A DNA stretch of 64,000 nt from Angiostrongylus vasorum (Eukaryota; Nematoda; Chromadorea; Rhabditida; Metastrongylidae), in contig JADANN010000100.1 in the NCBI GenBank assembly GCA_018806985.1, positions 248,001 to 312,000 on the forward strand, in the 5' to 3' direction. Both the position numbers and the translations under genes were made by a program. The notes beneath the pieces were generated by a model. That model was not told the DNA's origin. It made no database searches and saw only the letters and a list, made by a program, of their open reading frames with translations. Shown in pieces: positions 43,601 to 55,287 of the stretch (position 1 is its first letter; each line of letters starts with the position of its first letter).

Positions 43601-46600
43601 TAAAAGAACACCTAGATGGCAAACGAAAAGCAAGACAAAGTACCCCACTAAGGAGGCATAGGATACAAAAACATAGCGGAGAAATTTTTTGATGTAAAAG
43701 TCCACTCCTCGCACGGGATCCTAAAACACTAACGCACAAACCCCTCGAGGCCTTTTGGATAAATGCCAAAAATCCTACGATGAATAGCAAGGAGGAATGC
43801 CCCGCGACCACGCATGATCTCGGCCTTTACCTTCGTATCGATCGTTGATGTGGGGTGGTGCGGTCGTCAACCATATGCGACTCTGAGCGGCTGTTCTTCC
43901 TCGGTGGAAGTTAGGTGAAAAAAGTGGTGGGTTTTTTCGAGAAACCGTAGGTCTTGTAATTGTCGTGCAGATTTTCATCTTTCTGTTTGCGCTGTTGAAG
44001 CGTTTGACCTGGTGAACTGCGTATTGTGTACCCTTCCAGGCTCTGAAGAAGGCGATTCTGCCGAAACGTCAGCTACGATTGTGTTGTATGTGTGTTATTG
44101 TATGGAAGTAAACGTATGCTGTTTATCAACTTCGCGATTGCTGCGAGAGAAAAGGACGAATTCGTAATCCAATGCCGAGGTTAATAGAAAGTCGATTCTG
44201 GGTACTTTGTACATATTGTGTTGATAAGCAGTCACTCAAACACATAACGCAACATGATTAGTCACAATTTTCATTCTACATACTTATTTTCCAGACTTAT
44301 ATGTTAACCATCCATGGCATCTCTAGGGTAATAAAAGGTTGCATGGAACAAGTTCGGAGATCTCTTGGCAGCTCGTTTTAATATTTTGCTGGATCCTAAG
44401 CTCCGCCTCTGTCATAATTGAATGTGCCATCGCCGAGGACGTATATCGCTTTTCGTATATCGCTAATTTCTTCCATAAGAAAGGTTTTAATCCTGCATAT
44501 AATGGTTAAAGATAACACTCGCACAAATAAGGTGGCGATTCCACCATGTGTTAAACAATGGAATGACGCTAACTTAAAACATCCATTCTCATTTGCTGAC
44601 AAGGATATACTCGATCTTCACATGCGTGGTAGCTTTGTGAGATTCCCAGACCTAGCGGAGGCGAGTGTTCTTTTTTCATGAAATAGACAAACCGCAGATA
44701 GAAGCCTGGGAGAGATAACCACTTAGACATTTTGATTACCCACACTAATACATCAAAATATGAAGCAAAACTAACATTGAAAATGTGTTTTACATGTAAG
44801 AAAAGAATCAGAGACTAAGATTCCTGCTTCGAAGAACAGGAAATTACAGTTTAGTTGATTAATTTGGAGTATGTCGACATGGAATATATCCGTTCGTGGG
44901 TGTTCTCCTTACATTTATCTAAAAATTTCCCTTGATACCACTTAATGTCTCCCAGAATGGTTTCTTTACACCGGAAGAAACCCACACACAAAGCAACAAA
45001 AGTCCCATGAATTAAAAAGGGATATATCTATTATCATGGAACACCTGTTATGGCAACACCTGGGAACCCCCTAGTACGGTTTTCTTGTGCCTTTAAGAAG
45101 AAACCTCGCTCGATCAACAAAACAGTAGTCAAACGGCAACTGTGCTGGGGAACCCGTAACTCTGTGCAGACCGACCAGCAAAAAATTCAAGTAGGTATTT
45201 CGTGATTTCACACAGAACCCGTAAACACACGCTCACCTCTAACACCTTTTCTCCATTTGGAATGCAGTCGTTTAATTCAGACAACAAAATACCTCCACGT
45301 ATATCTTCATGGTGCTTCTTTGCCACTGCTACCTGAACAAATCGTAAAAGGTATGACGAAAAAGCAGAAGGAAGGCAAAAAATGTTTATGACTACTGAGG
45401 ATAAAAAACAAATGCCACCAATTTCTTTGAAAAGTCACCTCGGTAAGGAGGTTGAACTACCCAGTGATGTTTCATAGAACAGAATTCTTACAAGTCATAC
45501 AAAAATCACGTCGAAAAAATGAACAAAGAACCTAGAATATCATGTCTGCTACGAGTTCATCCTTCCGCACAATATTTACAAAAGAAGGAAAGCATAAGAC
45601 TCGAAACAGCAATTCATTTGAGAGACGTGGCTAATTTTTAATATTTCTTATTGAGTGATATTAAAGAGAAAGGAACAAACCAATGACGTCTTTCCTTTGA
45701 TCTTATATGGAGGTTTGTATGAGAACTTCGACTCCTCATCGCAGGTTAACCTTGGATTCTTCGGAAGTGCCTAAACAATGACAAGTTACATTTCAGAGAC
45801 AAACGATAGCGTTATAGTGGTGGTATTCAAAGCCGGTAACAGTCCTAATAGTAACTTTATGAAGTCTTTCATTTGTAATACCTCACGATAAAATGGCAGA
45901 AAGAAACAGACCCTTCAGGTCCAATAAGATAATATATTTATGAACATTACCCTACCTACTCTTGCACCTGAAGGTGATTAAAGAACAATCCTATAAACAA
46001 CTTACTGAAAAACTAAGCACAAAAGTGAAATAATAAAAATAACTATACAATCACAGAAAGAAATAAAGAATTTCCGCACTTCAAAGTCTCCAAAACTAAG
46101 TTGAGTGGAAACAAAACAGCTAAAACTAGGTATAAGGATAAAGCTCTCGACTTGATCAATCCCTGAGGGATGTATAATGCATTCGACTTCATTGAGCATC
46201 GTTGGACGTGATTGAATGCATATCTGACCTTTACAATGACTCGCGGTGGCTCTACCGATGTGTCGAGGTAGTGCTGCTATCCTCTCAGACAAGTATGGTA
46301 CCGATGCGGGATCGATCTCATGTGTATTGCAGAGCGCCTCCAACCACGGTGCTACATGCGCCCCTTTAGGAATATTACGTAGGAAATAAAATAAAAGGAA
46401 GACTACCAATGGATATAGATAAATAAACAAATTACCGCAATAAAATTGAAGATGGAAAACTCTATACACTTAACAAGTAGTGTCTCACCTCCTTAAGCCA
46501 AGCCTCCGATCTTTTAGACAGGTCATACACTTGCAATTCGTCCAGTATCTCTTGTAACGACAATGGCCACTGTTGTTGGCTAAGATGTCGTTTCTACAAA

Positions 46601-47521
46601 GTAAGTAAGCCTGTCAAATCAAGTCAGTAGCCGACGTTAATGGTAATGAAGTGTTTCTTTGTAGGAAAGAAAAAGGGTCCCTATCGCATACCTTCATGTA
46701 GTCGACAATTTTGGCCATGGTACCAAAGTTAGCAGCATTACTATGTGATACAATATTCTTGAAGTCGAATTCTGGCGCTTAATGCAAACTGTATACAAAT
46801 AAAAACAAAATTAAAGAAAAAATAGAAAAGGGAAAGCTCCAACAAAATGAAACTCCAACATGAAATAATCCTTTATATTCTTGTTGAGCAAACACGAGAT
46901 GTTATTTTACCCTTTATTCCGGCAAAGCTAACCTTTCAGGCAGATTTTTCCTTCCCCAGAGCTTGGCAAGGTCAAGTTGACCGCAATCTATTGATGCAAT
47001 TCAAAGGGGTCTAATGTAGATTACGGTCAACTTAACATTTCCAGCCTCTGAGGAAGGCGAAATCCGCAGGTTAGCTTTACCGGAACAAACAGTAAAATAA
47101 CACCTCATGTTTGCTCAACAAGAATATCGAGAGTTATTTGACCACTGCCGAGGTTAATAGAAACTCGGTCGTAGGAATTAAACATGAAACTTAGCACTTA
47201 CCAGGTTTAGGAGCAGGCTGGGGTAAAACCTTCTTCTTTTTCTTTGCTGCTTCAGCATTATAAGTTGTATGACTGACAGACGTAGAAGGCTAAACAAATC
47301 AATAACTTGATAGGACTTTGAAAGTAAAAAGAGGAATAAGCATATCCAATAAAACCTAACTGTGGAACCAATAGAACTGCACCTCTATAATTAACAAAAA
47401 CGAAGAGAAAAACAGGTTTTGAAAACGGTACCAATTGAATCTGAGGACGTTGCTGTACCGAAACCGTCTTTGACGCTTGTTTCTGGAATGCAGCACGCTG
47501 ACGCAAAAGCTCAGGATCCAT
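37678..47521 (-). CDS. GTF2E2: Transcription initiation factor IIE subunit beta, 8 exons, apparently intact
   Basis: Exons on the minus strand: 47521-47432, 47289-47202, 46777-46692, 46593-46489, 45770-45681, 45332-45237, 40688-40586, 37895-37678 (TGA). Phases are consistent and give 291 residues, the usual length of the family. TFIIE beta works in the nucleus with TFIIE alpha to recruit TFIIH to the RNA polymerase II pre-initiation complex. Visible landmarks are the start MDPELLRQRAAFQKQA, a lysine-rich linker near 46-51, a first winged-helix region (about 70-155), a second one containing GGILLSELNDCIPN (about 165-180), and a C-terminal basic helix region with EEYLQKHGI and RRHNIKVQNQHLEGVL. 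The chosen ATG follows a TTTGCAG acceptor by 12 bp; an in-frame ATG 18 bp upstream would lie before that acceptor. Intron 6 (4.5 kb) and intron 7 (2.7 kb) hold Penelope fragments; intron 4 holds a SINE-A; intron 2 holds a Penelope foldback. Confidence 0.95.
38650..38860 (-). mobile_element. Penelope terminal unit, minus strand, in TFIIE-beta intron 7
   Basis: ccgactttctattaacctcg, then ggatttcgccgttttcaaag (worn core) and caagttaacggcaacctagt. Confidence 0.6.
39010..40200. mobile_element. Penelope copy 3, rearranged and split by a SINE, in TFIIE-beta intron 7
   Basis: Three parts: 39010-39220 is an inverted (minus-strand) C-terminal Penelope piece; about 39230-39395 is plus-strand connector sequence (YYLSSHTSHTK, matching [10 protein letters not shown] of copy 1); 39690-40200 is plus-strand GIY-YIG sequence (GEGYIGETGGTLCICVKKH) with a preceding TCLICSNGRGSDC. 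A minus-strand SINE-B lies between the last two parts. A minus-strand terminal unit precedes at about 38650-38860. Confidence 0.7.
39401..39672 (-). repeat. SINE-B copy nested in Penelope copy 3
   Basis: Reverse copy from ttttattttatgtgacccgt and gtgcggatcccagcacttct to ctactgcgctatctccgcc. Its position inside Penelope coding sequence shows it inserted later. Confidence 0.75.
40689..42954. other. TFIIE-beta intron 6, unassigned part
   Basis: No exon or repeat recognised in 2.2 kb between exon 7 and Penelope copy 2. Confidence 0.4.
42955..44200 (+). mobile_element. Penelope-like retroelement, copy 2, 5'-truncated, in TFIIE-beta intron 6
   Basis: Starts abruptly in the late reverse transcriptase (KPKYDWLPFLNVQINLSSNG) and runs through the connector (MFPTSTSVCTIRELKEESRD; frame 43133-43603) to the GIY-YIG region, where a frameshift near 43560 breaks the nuclease; the residue signature EYIGETG is split. 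Coding end near 43850 matches copy 1 (AFWINA, MNSKEECP, LRID). A hammerhead-like motif follows at 44040-44073 and the 3' end matches copy 1, extending about 100 bp further (ccgaggttaatagaaagtcg). An in-frame stop at 43055 and another near 43110 add to the damage. Opposite strand to the host gene. Confidence 0.85.
44040..44073 (+). ncRNA. Hammerhead-ribozyme-like motif, Penelope copy 2
   Basis: GCT, CTGAAGA at 44043-44049, GGC...GCC hairpin, GAAACGTC, AGC. Same layout as copy 1 with two changes confined to the hairpin loop. It sits at the same distance from the end of the Penelope reading frame. Confidence 0.65.
44201..45236. other. TFIIE-beta intron 6, right part
   Basis: Overlapping open frames on both strands at 44396-44681, e.g. 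plus VAIPPCVKQWNDANLKHPFS, have no recognised motif. They may be a remnant of another element. Confidence 0.3.
46131..46370 (-). repeat. SINE-A copy in TFIIE-beta intron 4
   Basis: Reverse copy from aaggataaagctctcgac to accacggtgctacatgcgcc, with an internal deletion of about 50 bp after tatggtaccgatgcgg. Same strand as the host gene. Confidence 0.8.
46870..47165. mobile_element. Penelope-derived foldback in TFIIE-beta intron 2
   Basis: Arms from tatattcttgttgagcaaac (46878) to about 46995 pair with 47018-47135, ending gtttgctcaacaagaatat. Cores at 46926-46963 (minus) and 47044-47075 (plus) are both worn. Followed by ccgaggttaatagaaactcg. Confidence 0.8.
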
Positions 47522-48535
47522 GACAAGCTCCGTCTGCAAATATCACCCGTTTCATCTGAGCAACCCCACGTAACAGAACCGTAGAGGGAACTCAAGAACA
47601 TTAATATTTTTAAGCGACCTCCCATTCCTCATTGGAAAGTAAGCCCAGGAAGTCTGCTGGAATGTCCTGTGAAATAGATCTACTCTACGCCTGGTTTCTG
47701 AGTGGAGACGCTCAGCAGCGATGCGCACTCGGAGCAACCGACGCTCTAACCATGGCTGGGCTGAAACCAAGAGCCTCGGACAGCCTCCCCTAGGCATCCA
47801 CCGAGGGAAGCTTGAAGCTTAGGAGAACTAATAGGGCGACGAACATCTGCTGTTTATCGCATTGAACACCTCCGTCACGAACATGGCGATAAACTACTCA
47901 GGGGCTGGAAATGTCCTCACAAAAACTATGGGATTACTTAATATAAGTATTGCATATGTGTATACAAAGCATGTTCTTGAGAAAAACAGTAAGTTAAGCT
48001 ATTGAGAAAGTCCACTTTAGAAGAGTGCAGAAAATTCCTGTTGAAAGTGGTTTTCAATCTGTTTAAAAACCAACTTATTTGTCGAACACTTCCGAAAATA
48101 TAAAACAATACCTCTGCTTCAAATGAAGACACTTCACCAGCTCTGTAACTGACGCTTCAGACTAAAGGAACAAGTTATTTACTAAAAAGTTAACCCTTCA
48201 GAAACTTAAAAGGAGAAGAACAACGTTAAGTAAAATAAGGTTATGTTATAAAGTTCAATGCCTGAACACTTCAAAAACCAAAGAAATCAATGATCAAGAA
48301 CGTATTGATCGTCGAAAGAAGATTTAACTGAAAGATAAAGAAACCCGAAGATATACTAAATCCTTTTGAGAGGATTTTAGAAAGCAAAACTGCTTAAGCA
48401 AAAGGAAATGAGAAAGAGAAACGTGTAGTTAATCGTGTCCGTACCAAAGACAGAACGAATAACAGTTCGTACCGCTAAGGCACGAAGTATTACTGAAAGA
48501 AATAATGCATAACGGTATCACAAAACATAAAAAGC
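47522..48535. other. Upstream region of TFIIE-beta
   Basis: Expected promoter side of the cluster. A TTTGCAG acceptor at 47533-47539 (minus) lies 12 bp before the start codon. No further exon recognised; 47640-47830 is G/C richer than its surroundings. Confidence 0.4.
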
Positions 48536-48803
48536 TAAAGGATAAAGTTCTCCGCGTTGACCAATCCCTGAAGGATGCGTCATACACTCGATTTCATTAA
48601 GCATCGTTGGAGGTGATTGAGTGCATATCTGGCCTATACAATGACTCGCGGTGTCCTGCCGATGTATCGAGCCACTATTGCTATTCTCCCAGACAAGTCT
48701 GCTACCAATTTGTAGACTCCGGAGGAATGGAGGGTTTGGTGAGCCTGGGGCGCTCAGATAGATCCCATGTGTGTTGCAGGGCACCCCCGACCACTGCGCT
48801 ACA
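48536..48803 (-). repeat. SINE-A copy
   Basis: Reverse copy from ctaaaggataaagttctcc to ccactgcgctacaac; body gacaagtctgctaccaattt is conserved. Confidence 0.8.
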
Positions 48804-49354
48804 ACAAAACATAGGGAAAAATAGAAAACAAAAGGCACTATTTCCACATCATCATGACAAAAGCATCATGAGTTCACAACCACTGAAAACGATTTCAATA
48901 AGTCCATCTGTATAACAGGACTAAAGAGAAATCCTGGATGAGACGGATATGAAGTAAAGCATAAATTTGAGCAAATGAACATTGAGTTAGAAAAAATCTA
49001 ATGCTCCGAGAACACTTGTATGCTGAAAACAAGTCTTCTGAACCAAAACATACTCCTAAGAGAAAACCATGAGAACATTCAAGCTGAGGTCCCCTGACCC
49101 CTACCTAAGGTGAAGAGTGCTTTTTTAAAAGATCATCGTATCGGCTAGTTTCTCATAAATTCTTCAAAATCCTTAAACTTCCCTGCACCTTATTTCAACT
49201 TGATGCCTGAGAGGAATCTTTATACTATATCGGTCAGAAAACACGAGTCAACAGAATGCATAAGAGTAAACAGTACTTAGACAAGAGGTGTTACTTCCTC
49301 TACAAGCAATTATCTTGCTGGCTGGTCTTGTAGTGTTAAGATCTACGATAGACC

Positions 49355-49590
49355 TTCTATTAACCTCGGTATTGGCCAAATAAAATGGTTAGCATTTCCT
49401 CTGTTGGGTTATGGAGGCGTTGGGCTGGGTAGATTGCAGTCAACTTGAAGGTTCTGAATAAGGCGAAGTCCAGCAAAACGTCAGCTTTACCGTCATAGAA
49501 GGATAAAATAACGCCTCGTGTTTGCTCAAAGAATATGGAGGATTATTTGACCAACGTCGAGGTTAACAGGAAGTCGGTTATGGGAATTAC
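49355..49590 (+). mobile_element. Penelope terminal unit, single
   Basis: gggtagattgcagtcaactt, core at 49451-49485 with CTGAATA and AAAACGTCAGC, then acgcctcgtgtttgctcaaa and cgtcgaggttaacaggaagt. Confidence 0.7.
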
Positions 49591-50039
49591 TACTTAAACA
49601 ATTAACTAAGATCTTCTTGGAATCAGAAGGAATATCAGACAAAATGGATCTCTCCATTAAACGATAAGTACCACTTTCTGGGTCATCCACTAGATCAGTA
49701 TGATAAAAATCATGCTAGTGTATCCTGGGTTCAAAACCACGCTTCGGATACACCGGCGCGGACAGGCAACGCGCCAGTCCCTACTCGCTAGCCCGTTGCT
49801 GGCTTGACACAAGAGCGGTGCGAAGCGCGTTGAATTGGCCCCAATGGCGCCATCCGGTTTGGCTGTCATTGCTTAGCGTCTCCGCAGAAGTCGTACTGAT
49901 GTTCATATTACATTCATCTTTCTTCCTTTTTGTTGTATTTTTAGTATCCAGTTCCCATGACCAACTTTCTGGTGACTTTGGCACTTATCGAGTAATTCAG
50001 TGTTTTCAGAATGAGCCGAGACAATGTTCTTAACAACAA

Positions 50040-50850
50040 GATCTATTCAGTACAGGACTGGTTGACATTCCGGCGGTTTCGCCTTTTTCAGAACCTGGGA
50101 AATTAAAATTGAGATGAAATCCACTCAATGAGACACTTCCAGAACCTCATCGGATAAAACTTAGACGTGTATAAAATACTTGCTTACTTGGATTCTTCGA
50201 TGGCCTTTCTTCATTGGTTATTTGGGCTTCAACATAATTTCCGTGTTTTTCGGAGCTCTGCTGGTCTAGCCACTGTGGTTCCCTGGAGTCCCGAGGTCAA
50301 CCAAGCCAAAGCTTGCCCCAGGCCGTCACCACCACTAGTCGCCGCCCTTGTGGATCAGAGGGAGATTTGCCACTGTGCGAATAGTTTGACACTAGGACGG
50401 TGGTGGATCTTCGTACTGATTTGCTCTTAGCTGGGTTTCCTGATGGAAACGCCGTACTTTTTCTCAACTTGAGAGGTCCTGCTGGGGAATGAGTCATTCT
50501 ACTGTACATCGCAGCCCGACACCTAGAACCATCTACCAGTCACGATCAGGCGGTAAACCATTGGCAAGGTTTATAAAATATTATGAAATAGATGTTTATG
50601 TATCAGGACGTTGATTTTATAATGAAATAGATTTGATTCCTATGAATTAAGACATTTGTAAACAGTCAGAAATTTAGGTATTTATCAAGATACAAATAAA
50701 GATTTACGTAACAAATTTTTCTCTGCTGAGGTTATGGAAGTGTTCGACTGAGTGGATTGCGTGTCAGTTTGACTCATGCAGGCTCTGGGGAAGGCGAAAC
50801 CGCTGAAACGTCAGCCAATATTGTCCTGAATCAATCCTGTTGCTAACAAA
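50040..50850. mobile_element. Penelope-derived foldback interrupted by repeat E
   Basis: Minus core 50062-50095 and plus core 50782-50815 (gctctggggaaggcgaaac, gctgaaacgtcagcc); arms such as ccactcaatgagacacttcc pair with ggaagtgttcgactgagtgg. Repeat E (50195-50575) sits between. Confidence 0.7.
50195..50575 (-). repeat. Repeat E, copy 4, inside a Penelope foldback
   Basis: Reverse copy beginning ttacttggattcttcgatgg at about 50186 and ending gatcaggcggtaaaccattg. It lies between two inverted arms with hammerhead-like cores (50062-50095 and 50782-50815). Confidence 0.75.
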
Positions 50851-50954
50851 CCAGTCTCTGCTCATCAGGAAAACAGTGAATTATTTGATCAGTGCTGTTC
50901 AATTATTCGTAATGTAATCGTAGGGGAAATAGTCTGACTGAGAGAAAGGCAGAA

Positions 50955-51115
50955 CGAGGTTCTCAGTAGTGTAGTGGGTAACACGCGAGTCTCCGTAAAG
51001 CGTAATCGCGAGTTCGAATCTGGCCTGGAATCCAAGTTGTGCAAATATCTCACTATCATTGCGGTTGTATTTCACATCGTACCCTGCCGTGAAAAAAAGG
51101 AAGTAAGGGGAGGTG
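50955..51115 (+). repeat. SINE-C copy with clear tRNA-like head
   Basis: ttctcagtagtgtagtgggt with aacacgcgagtctccg, then gcgagttcgaatctggcc: good box A and box B spacing. Body aatatctcactatcattgcg follows. Best evidence that the family derives from a tRNA gene. Confidence 0.75.
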
Positions 51116-52020
51116 GGTAAAAGTTATGCGTTCTAAACATTTAGTCCGCACATTTATTGACTATAACTTGTGAGTTACCGATCTTTCTGAAAAATTTTGA
51201 TATCTCTTTCATATCGCTATTTTATTAGTTGCTGTTTTACTACTCGACACATTCCACGCGCTTTTCTTTTTTTATGTTGTTTTTTCAAGACAATACATTA
51301 TGTTCGAGTTCAATCAATCAGTATCTTTTCAATGGTACTTCATATGAGTGCAATTTAAATATGATTCGAGTTATGCTTTTCCCATTAACCAAATGCTAAC
51401 TGTGTGAAGGGATAAATAAGGAATTGTTGAGGCACGCATATTGTAGGGTTAAAGCAAGTTTTTTTTAAACATTGGGTAGATCTGGACGGTAGAAACTTTT
51501 TATTCGTATCTTGAAGTAGTTTTTAAGATTGTTAAAAGTACTAAGGTATGATTTTTAAGGCATCCTGGCTTAGTGTTCATTGTGCTTCACATATTTCACG
51601 TTCTTACTAGATTCCTTAGTTCCATAGTTCCCTATAGACTCAGGAAAGCAAATCTGTTCATGCCTAATCTATGGAGCTACGATTTCATCGTAGTGTTCTC
51701 ATGGCATTCATCGCGGTCTGACAGTATATTCCTAGAATATGTTTTCTTTCAAGTGGAGGCCTAGTTCCTTTTTAGCAAAGTGTCCCCCACTTTCCAAGTT
51801 CTTCTTTGATTCTATTAGGCTTGCTCGCTAATCCTTTACGGGCCCCATTGACGAGGTTTATGATGACGTTTATTGGGTAATTTCTAAAATAGATGAATTG
51901 GAAATCTTGGTGGTGTCATTGACATCAATTGGTGAACTATTAAAGCTGCTCTGTTTTCGCTTGTTTTGTAAGCCTTAAATGATTAGACGTATATTTTTCT
52001 AATTCGTTTTTTTAAATACA
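51116..52020. other. No gene or repeat recognised
   Basis: A/T-rich, only short chance frames. Confidence 0.4.
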
Positions 52021-52392
52021 AGGAGGCAGGTAACAGTCTGGTAGTGTTGACGATCATCAAGAGCACGGTGCTGGTTCGAATCCGCTACGCGCTTACCAAG
52101 CCTCTTATCCCTCCGGGTTCGGTAAATTGATACCGAACTTGTCTGGGAAGCAATTACTGTCTTCAGTCCAAGTGAGAACAGTTCAGCCCAGGTATCTCAG
52201 GACTCTAGGGAGAATGGACTCAACCAGCAGCATTCTACGGTATTCAAAATGAATTCCTCAAGCAACAGCCGAATCCGCACGTAGAAAGTTCGAAGACCTT
52301 CGTTGATGGGTGCGAGGAAATGATTCAAAATTGAGAAGTACTGAGGTCAGCACAGTAGACCTGAAGACGGGTCGTATAAAATTAAAATAAAT
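52021..52392 (+). repeat. SINE-B copy
   Basis: Contains ctggttcgaatccgctacgc (box-B-like), ataccgaacttgtctggga, cagcattctacggtattc and gacctgaagacgggtcgtat. Confidence 0.8.
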
Positions 52393-53299
52393 TTTAACTG
52401 CTTTTAAATTAGCTGACATGAGTTGCTGTGGATAATGCGCTTTGTGCTGTGGGCGCCATCCTCATGAATATTCGATACTCAGTCTTTTGCTCTTCGCTGA
52501 ACTAACTGGATGGATCCACACAGTAACACCATCATATCGAAATTTCCATGTAGGGCTCGATTTCATGACTGGGAGAAGAAATTTTCCCTCGTGAGATACT
52601 CGTTTTTCATCGGTGGATAAAATATCTGTCGCCGGTATCCATAGATCAACGTTTACAAAGAAATGCTTCCGCCAATCTTTCTATATACTAGCGATTTTTC
52701 ATGTTTGGTAGGAAGTTGCTAATTATTATTATTTGCTGTGAGTTTTTTTTTCTGGAACGTTTTTTTTCTGGATGTACGACACCCTTTATGGATTTCTTAA
52801 ATTGTGGATCGCTAGCAGATGCTTTTCCGGTACCGGACGAGAGCGTTGAAATCTCTCAGCTAGAAACAAAATGCCATTGTGATTAATCACTACTGTGAAC
52901 GAGATAACGGCAAAATTCCGATCTCTTGCGAGTTTCAAGAATGAATCAGACACATTGTTTTCGAATCCAGTAGTGTTTCTCGATCCAGGTTTGACTCCTG
53001 TTGATTTTTTTCGGTTCCTCAACATTGTTTTCTACTGAAAGACCGCCAGAACCACTCAGCAAAACTAGTCGCAGCGTAGTTTGCTACTCCAAACTTGTTC
53101 AGTGGTTAGCGGCTGTTGGTATCCTGTTTCTCACGATTGTGATTTCTTTCCCTACTTCTAATTTTATCCCGTAAATAGCGGTGAACATCCATTACGTACA
53201 TCCATGTAGAAATTCACCACTTCAGCGGATTTATGTTCCGGATATTAAATCTTGATTTTGAAACCGCCCGTCATTTAGCCTTGGTAGTAAAGTAATCAA
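52393..53299. other. No gene or repeat recognised
   Basis: Short opposing frames near 52700-53025 without motifs. Confidence 0.4.
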
Positions 53300-53540
53300 T
53301 ATGTAATTCCCACAACCGACTTTCTATTAGCCTCAGAAAGCGTTGAATGTTTGAAGAAGCTATTCTGTGTTCAATGTGATTGAAATCTTGGTTTAGCATT
53401 TTCTCTGTTTGCTTATGGAAGTGTTTGGCAAGGTAGATTGCAGTCAACTTGACCTTTCCAGGCTCTGAGAAAGGCGAAGTCCGCCTAAATGTCAGCTTAT
53501 TCGTGAACAAAGAATAAAAATAACACCTCACGTTCGCTCA
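53300..53540 (+). mobile_element. Penelope terminal unit, single
   Basis: ggtagattgcagtcaacttg, core at 53462-53496 (ctctgagaaaggcgaagtcc), then aataacacctcacgttcgct. A reversed end ccgactttctattagcctca lies at its left, so it is bounded by inverse ends. Confidence 0.7.
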
Positions 53541-53705
53541 GTAAGAATATTATGATTAATCAACATGTGTTTAAATTGTTGGGTTTACATGAGGTTGTTA
53601 AATTAGGTTTATTCGGCTAACGTTCCTTTCTAGACGTTGACGGAATAAATCCAATTTAGCAACCTCGTGTAAGCTCAACAGTTTAAACATATGTTGACTA
53701 AATCT
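53540..53705. repeat. Foldback, loop region with gctaacgtt
   Basis: Left arm gattaatcaacatgtgttta through aggtttattc pairs with gaataaatccaatttagcaa through acatatgttgactaaatc. The loop holds ggctaacgttcctttc, a reduced form of the ribozyme 3' side. Lies just after a single terminal unit with a core at 53462-53496. Confidence 0.7.
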
Positions 53706-54479
53706 TGATTCATCAAAATAGCGTAAAATTTATTTTCCCTGGACCATTAGATTGTAGATTGTGAACGTTATTTATTAAAGAGGAGAAGTGATGTGAAGTA
53801 GTGGAACAGAATTAAAGAAGCCCACAAAATAAGGTAAGGTGCTAAGCAGACAACTGGATAAGTCCTTATGTTAAGTTGATGATTACATCAGCATATGTGC
53901 GTATTGCCTGATGAGCAGGCCATATCACATAAATATCGATAATGAAGGAAAAAATTAACCGTAGTGAAAAAAAACTGAAGTTAAAAAGTGTGAAAGGATA
54001 GAAGCGATTGTGCTTATCGATTTCTCATTCTGGTGTATGTCCATGGTGTGCTGGGTTTTGAAGTTCAGTGAAGCAGTAAATGTGAGTATGCGTTGCCTGA
54101 AAGTGAACTGTTTGTGTGGTGGAATACTTTTTTGGTAATGGTTTGACTTCACAAAAACCACTGCTCGTTTGTCCTTGTCTTGTTAGCAATTCATAGGCTG
54201 GGATATATCCTCGGTGAATTGTTCAAGATGTAATCTATTCCACAGAGAGGGGAGAGTCCTTTTCATTTGAAGGGTTTCGTCCATTTTGTTTCACGTATAT
54301 CTATTTAAGCATAAAATGCCTTACATCTGTTGACTTTAAGAAAGTGAGCCCCTGAATAAGCTTGTTAAGATGGAGCTTTCTGGAAGTCCTGGTATAAACA
54401 CCACAAGATTGGTTACCTACTGCGGTTTTCTAATGAAAGAGAGCGTAGTTTTGGCTTAGTTTCGCATATAGGTTTGTAC
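53706..54479. other. No gene or repeat recognised
   Basis: Unassigned sequence between a foldback and SINE-B fragments. Confidence 0.4.
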
Positions 54480-55005
54480 CGAAGTTGTAGGTTTTTGGTG
54501 GTCCTTCTTCACATCTTTTGTGCGGATCCCAGCATTTCTGCATTCGATTCGTTTCTTCCCATCCATCATCCACAAACGTCTTCGAGCTTCTGGCATATGG
54601 CTTTGTCTGCTGCATGACGATTTTCGTTTTATTTCTGATTGTCGGAGGTAGCGGAGTGGTTAATGATGCAGACAAGTCCATCAGGAAGAAAGATGCTGCT
54701 TCGACCCACTCCCCAACGCTCTCCACCAGTTCACATGGGAATTGACATTCGTAAAGAAGACGAAATCCTTAACCAGCAGTCGAAACAACGCGGGAAACGA
54801 ATCGAATGCAGGAAGTGCTGGGATCCACTGCAGCACATGACGCATCGTGAAATAGCAATGTCGTTGAATGGTGGTCGAGTAGATTCTCCCTGGAGTGTTG
54901 GAATAGGCGGTGTTAGAGCATTATCACTTGAACTGCAGAGAGTGTTCTTTTCTCGGACAAGTCTGGTACCAATCAGAGACGGGGTCGAACCACCACCGTG
55001 ATTAT
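54480..55005. repeat. SINE-B fragments in both orientations
   Basis: Minus fragment 54520-54645 (gtgcggatcccagcatttct), plus copy about 54650-54835 (tagcggagtggttaatgatg to ggaagtgctgggatccactg) and a second minus fragment 54870-55000 (cggacaagtctggtaccaat, ggggtcgaaccaccacc). Confidence 0.65.
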
Positions 55006-55287
55006 GGTAATCGGCATTGTATTATAAATGTATTATTATTATCATTGTAATCTCAATGCGTAGGAAAAAAACGTTTTTCACATCGCTTTTAGTCAGCTTT
55101 GCAAAGAAACGTGTGTTGACTAAGATTTCTTTCTCAGCTTTTGAAAGAAAGTTGAAATCAGATAATCTTAAAGGTTATAGGGTGAACTGAGTCATGTCTT
55201 AAGTCTCATATCCCAACCAACTTTTCTCATTTTAGTTTTCCGAGGCAGTGCTTCAATATATATCATGTTGCTGATATTGTATAGGTC

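Noticed and set aside
47522..47539. Upstream in-frame ATG of TFIIE-beta (MQTELVMDPE)
   Set aside because: It lies before a likely trans-splice acceptor, and the family starts with MDP.
49690..49860. tRNA-like text with ggttcaaaacc near 49730
   Set aside because: No matching stems or box A at the right spacing, and no second copy in the window to define a repeat.
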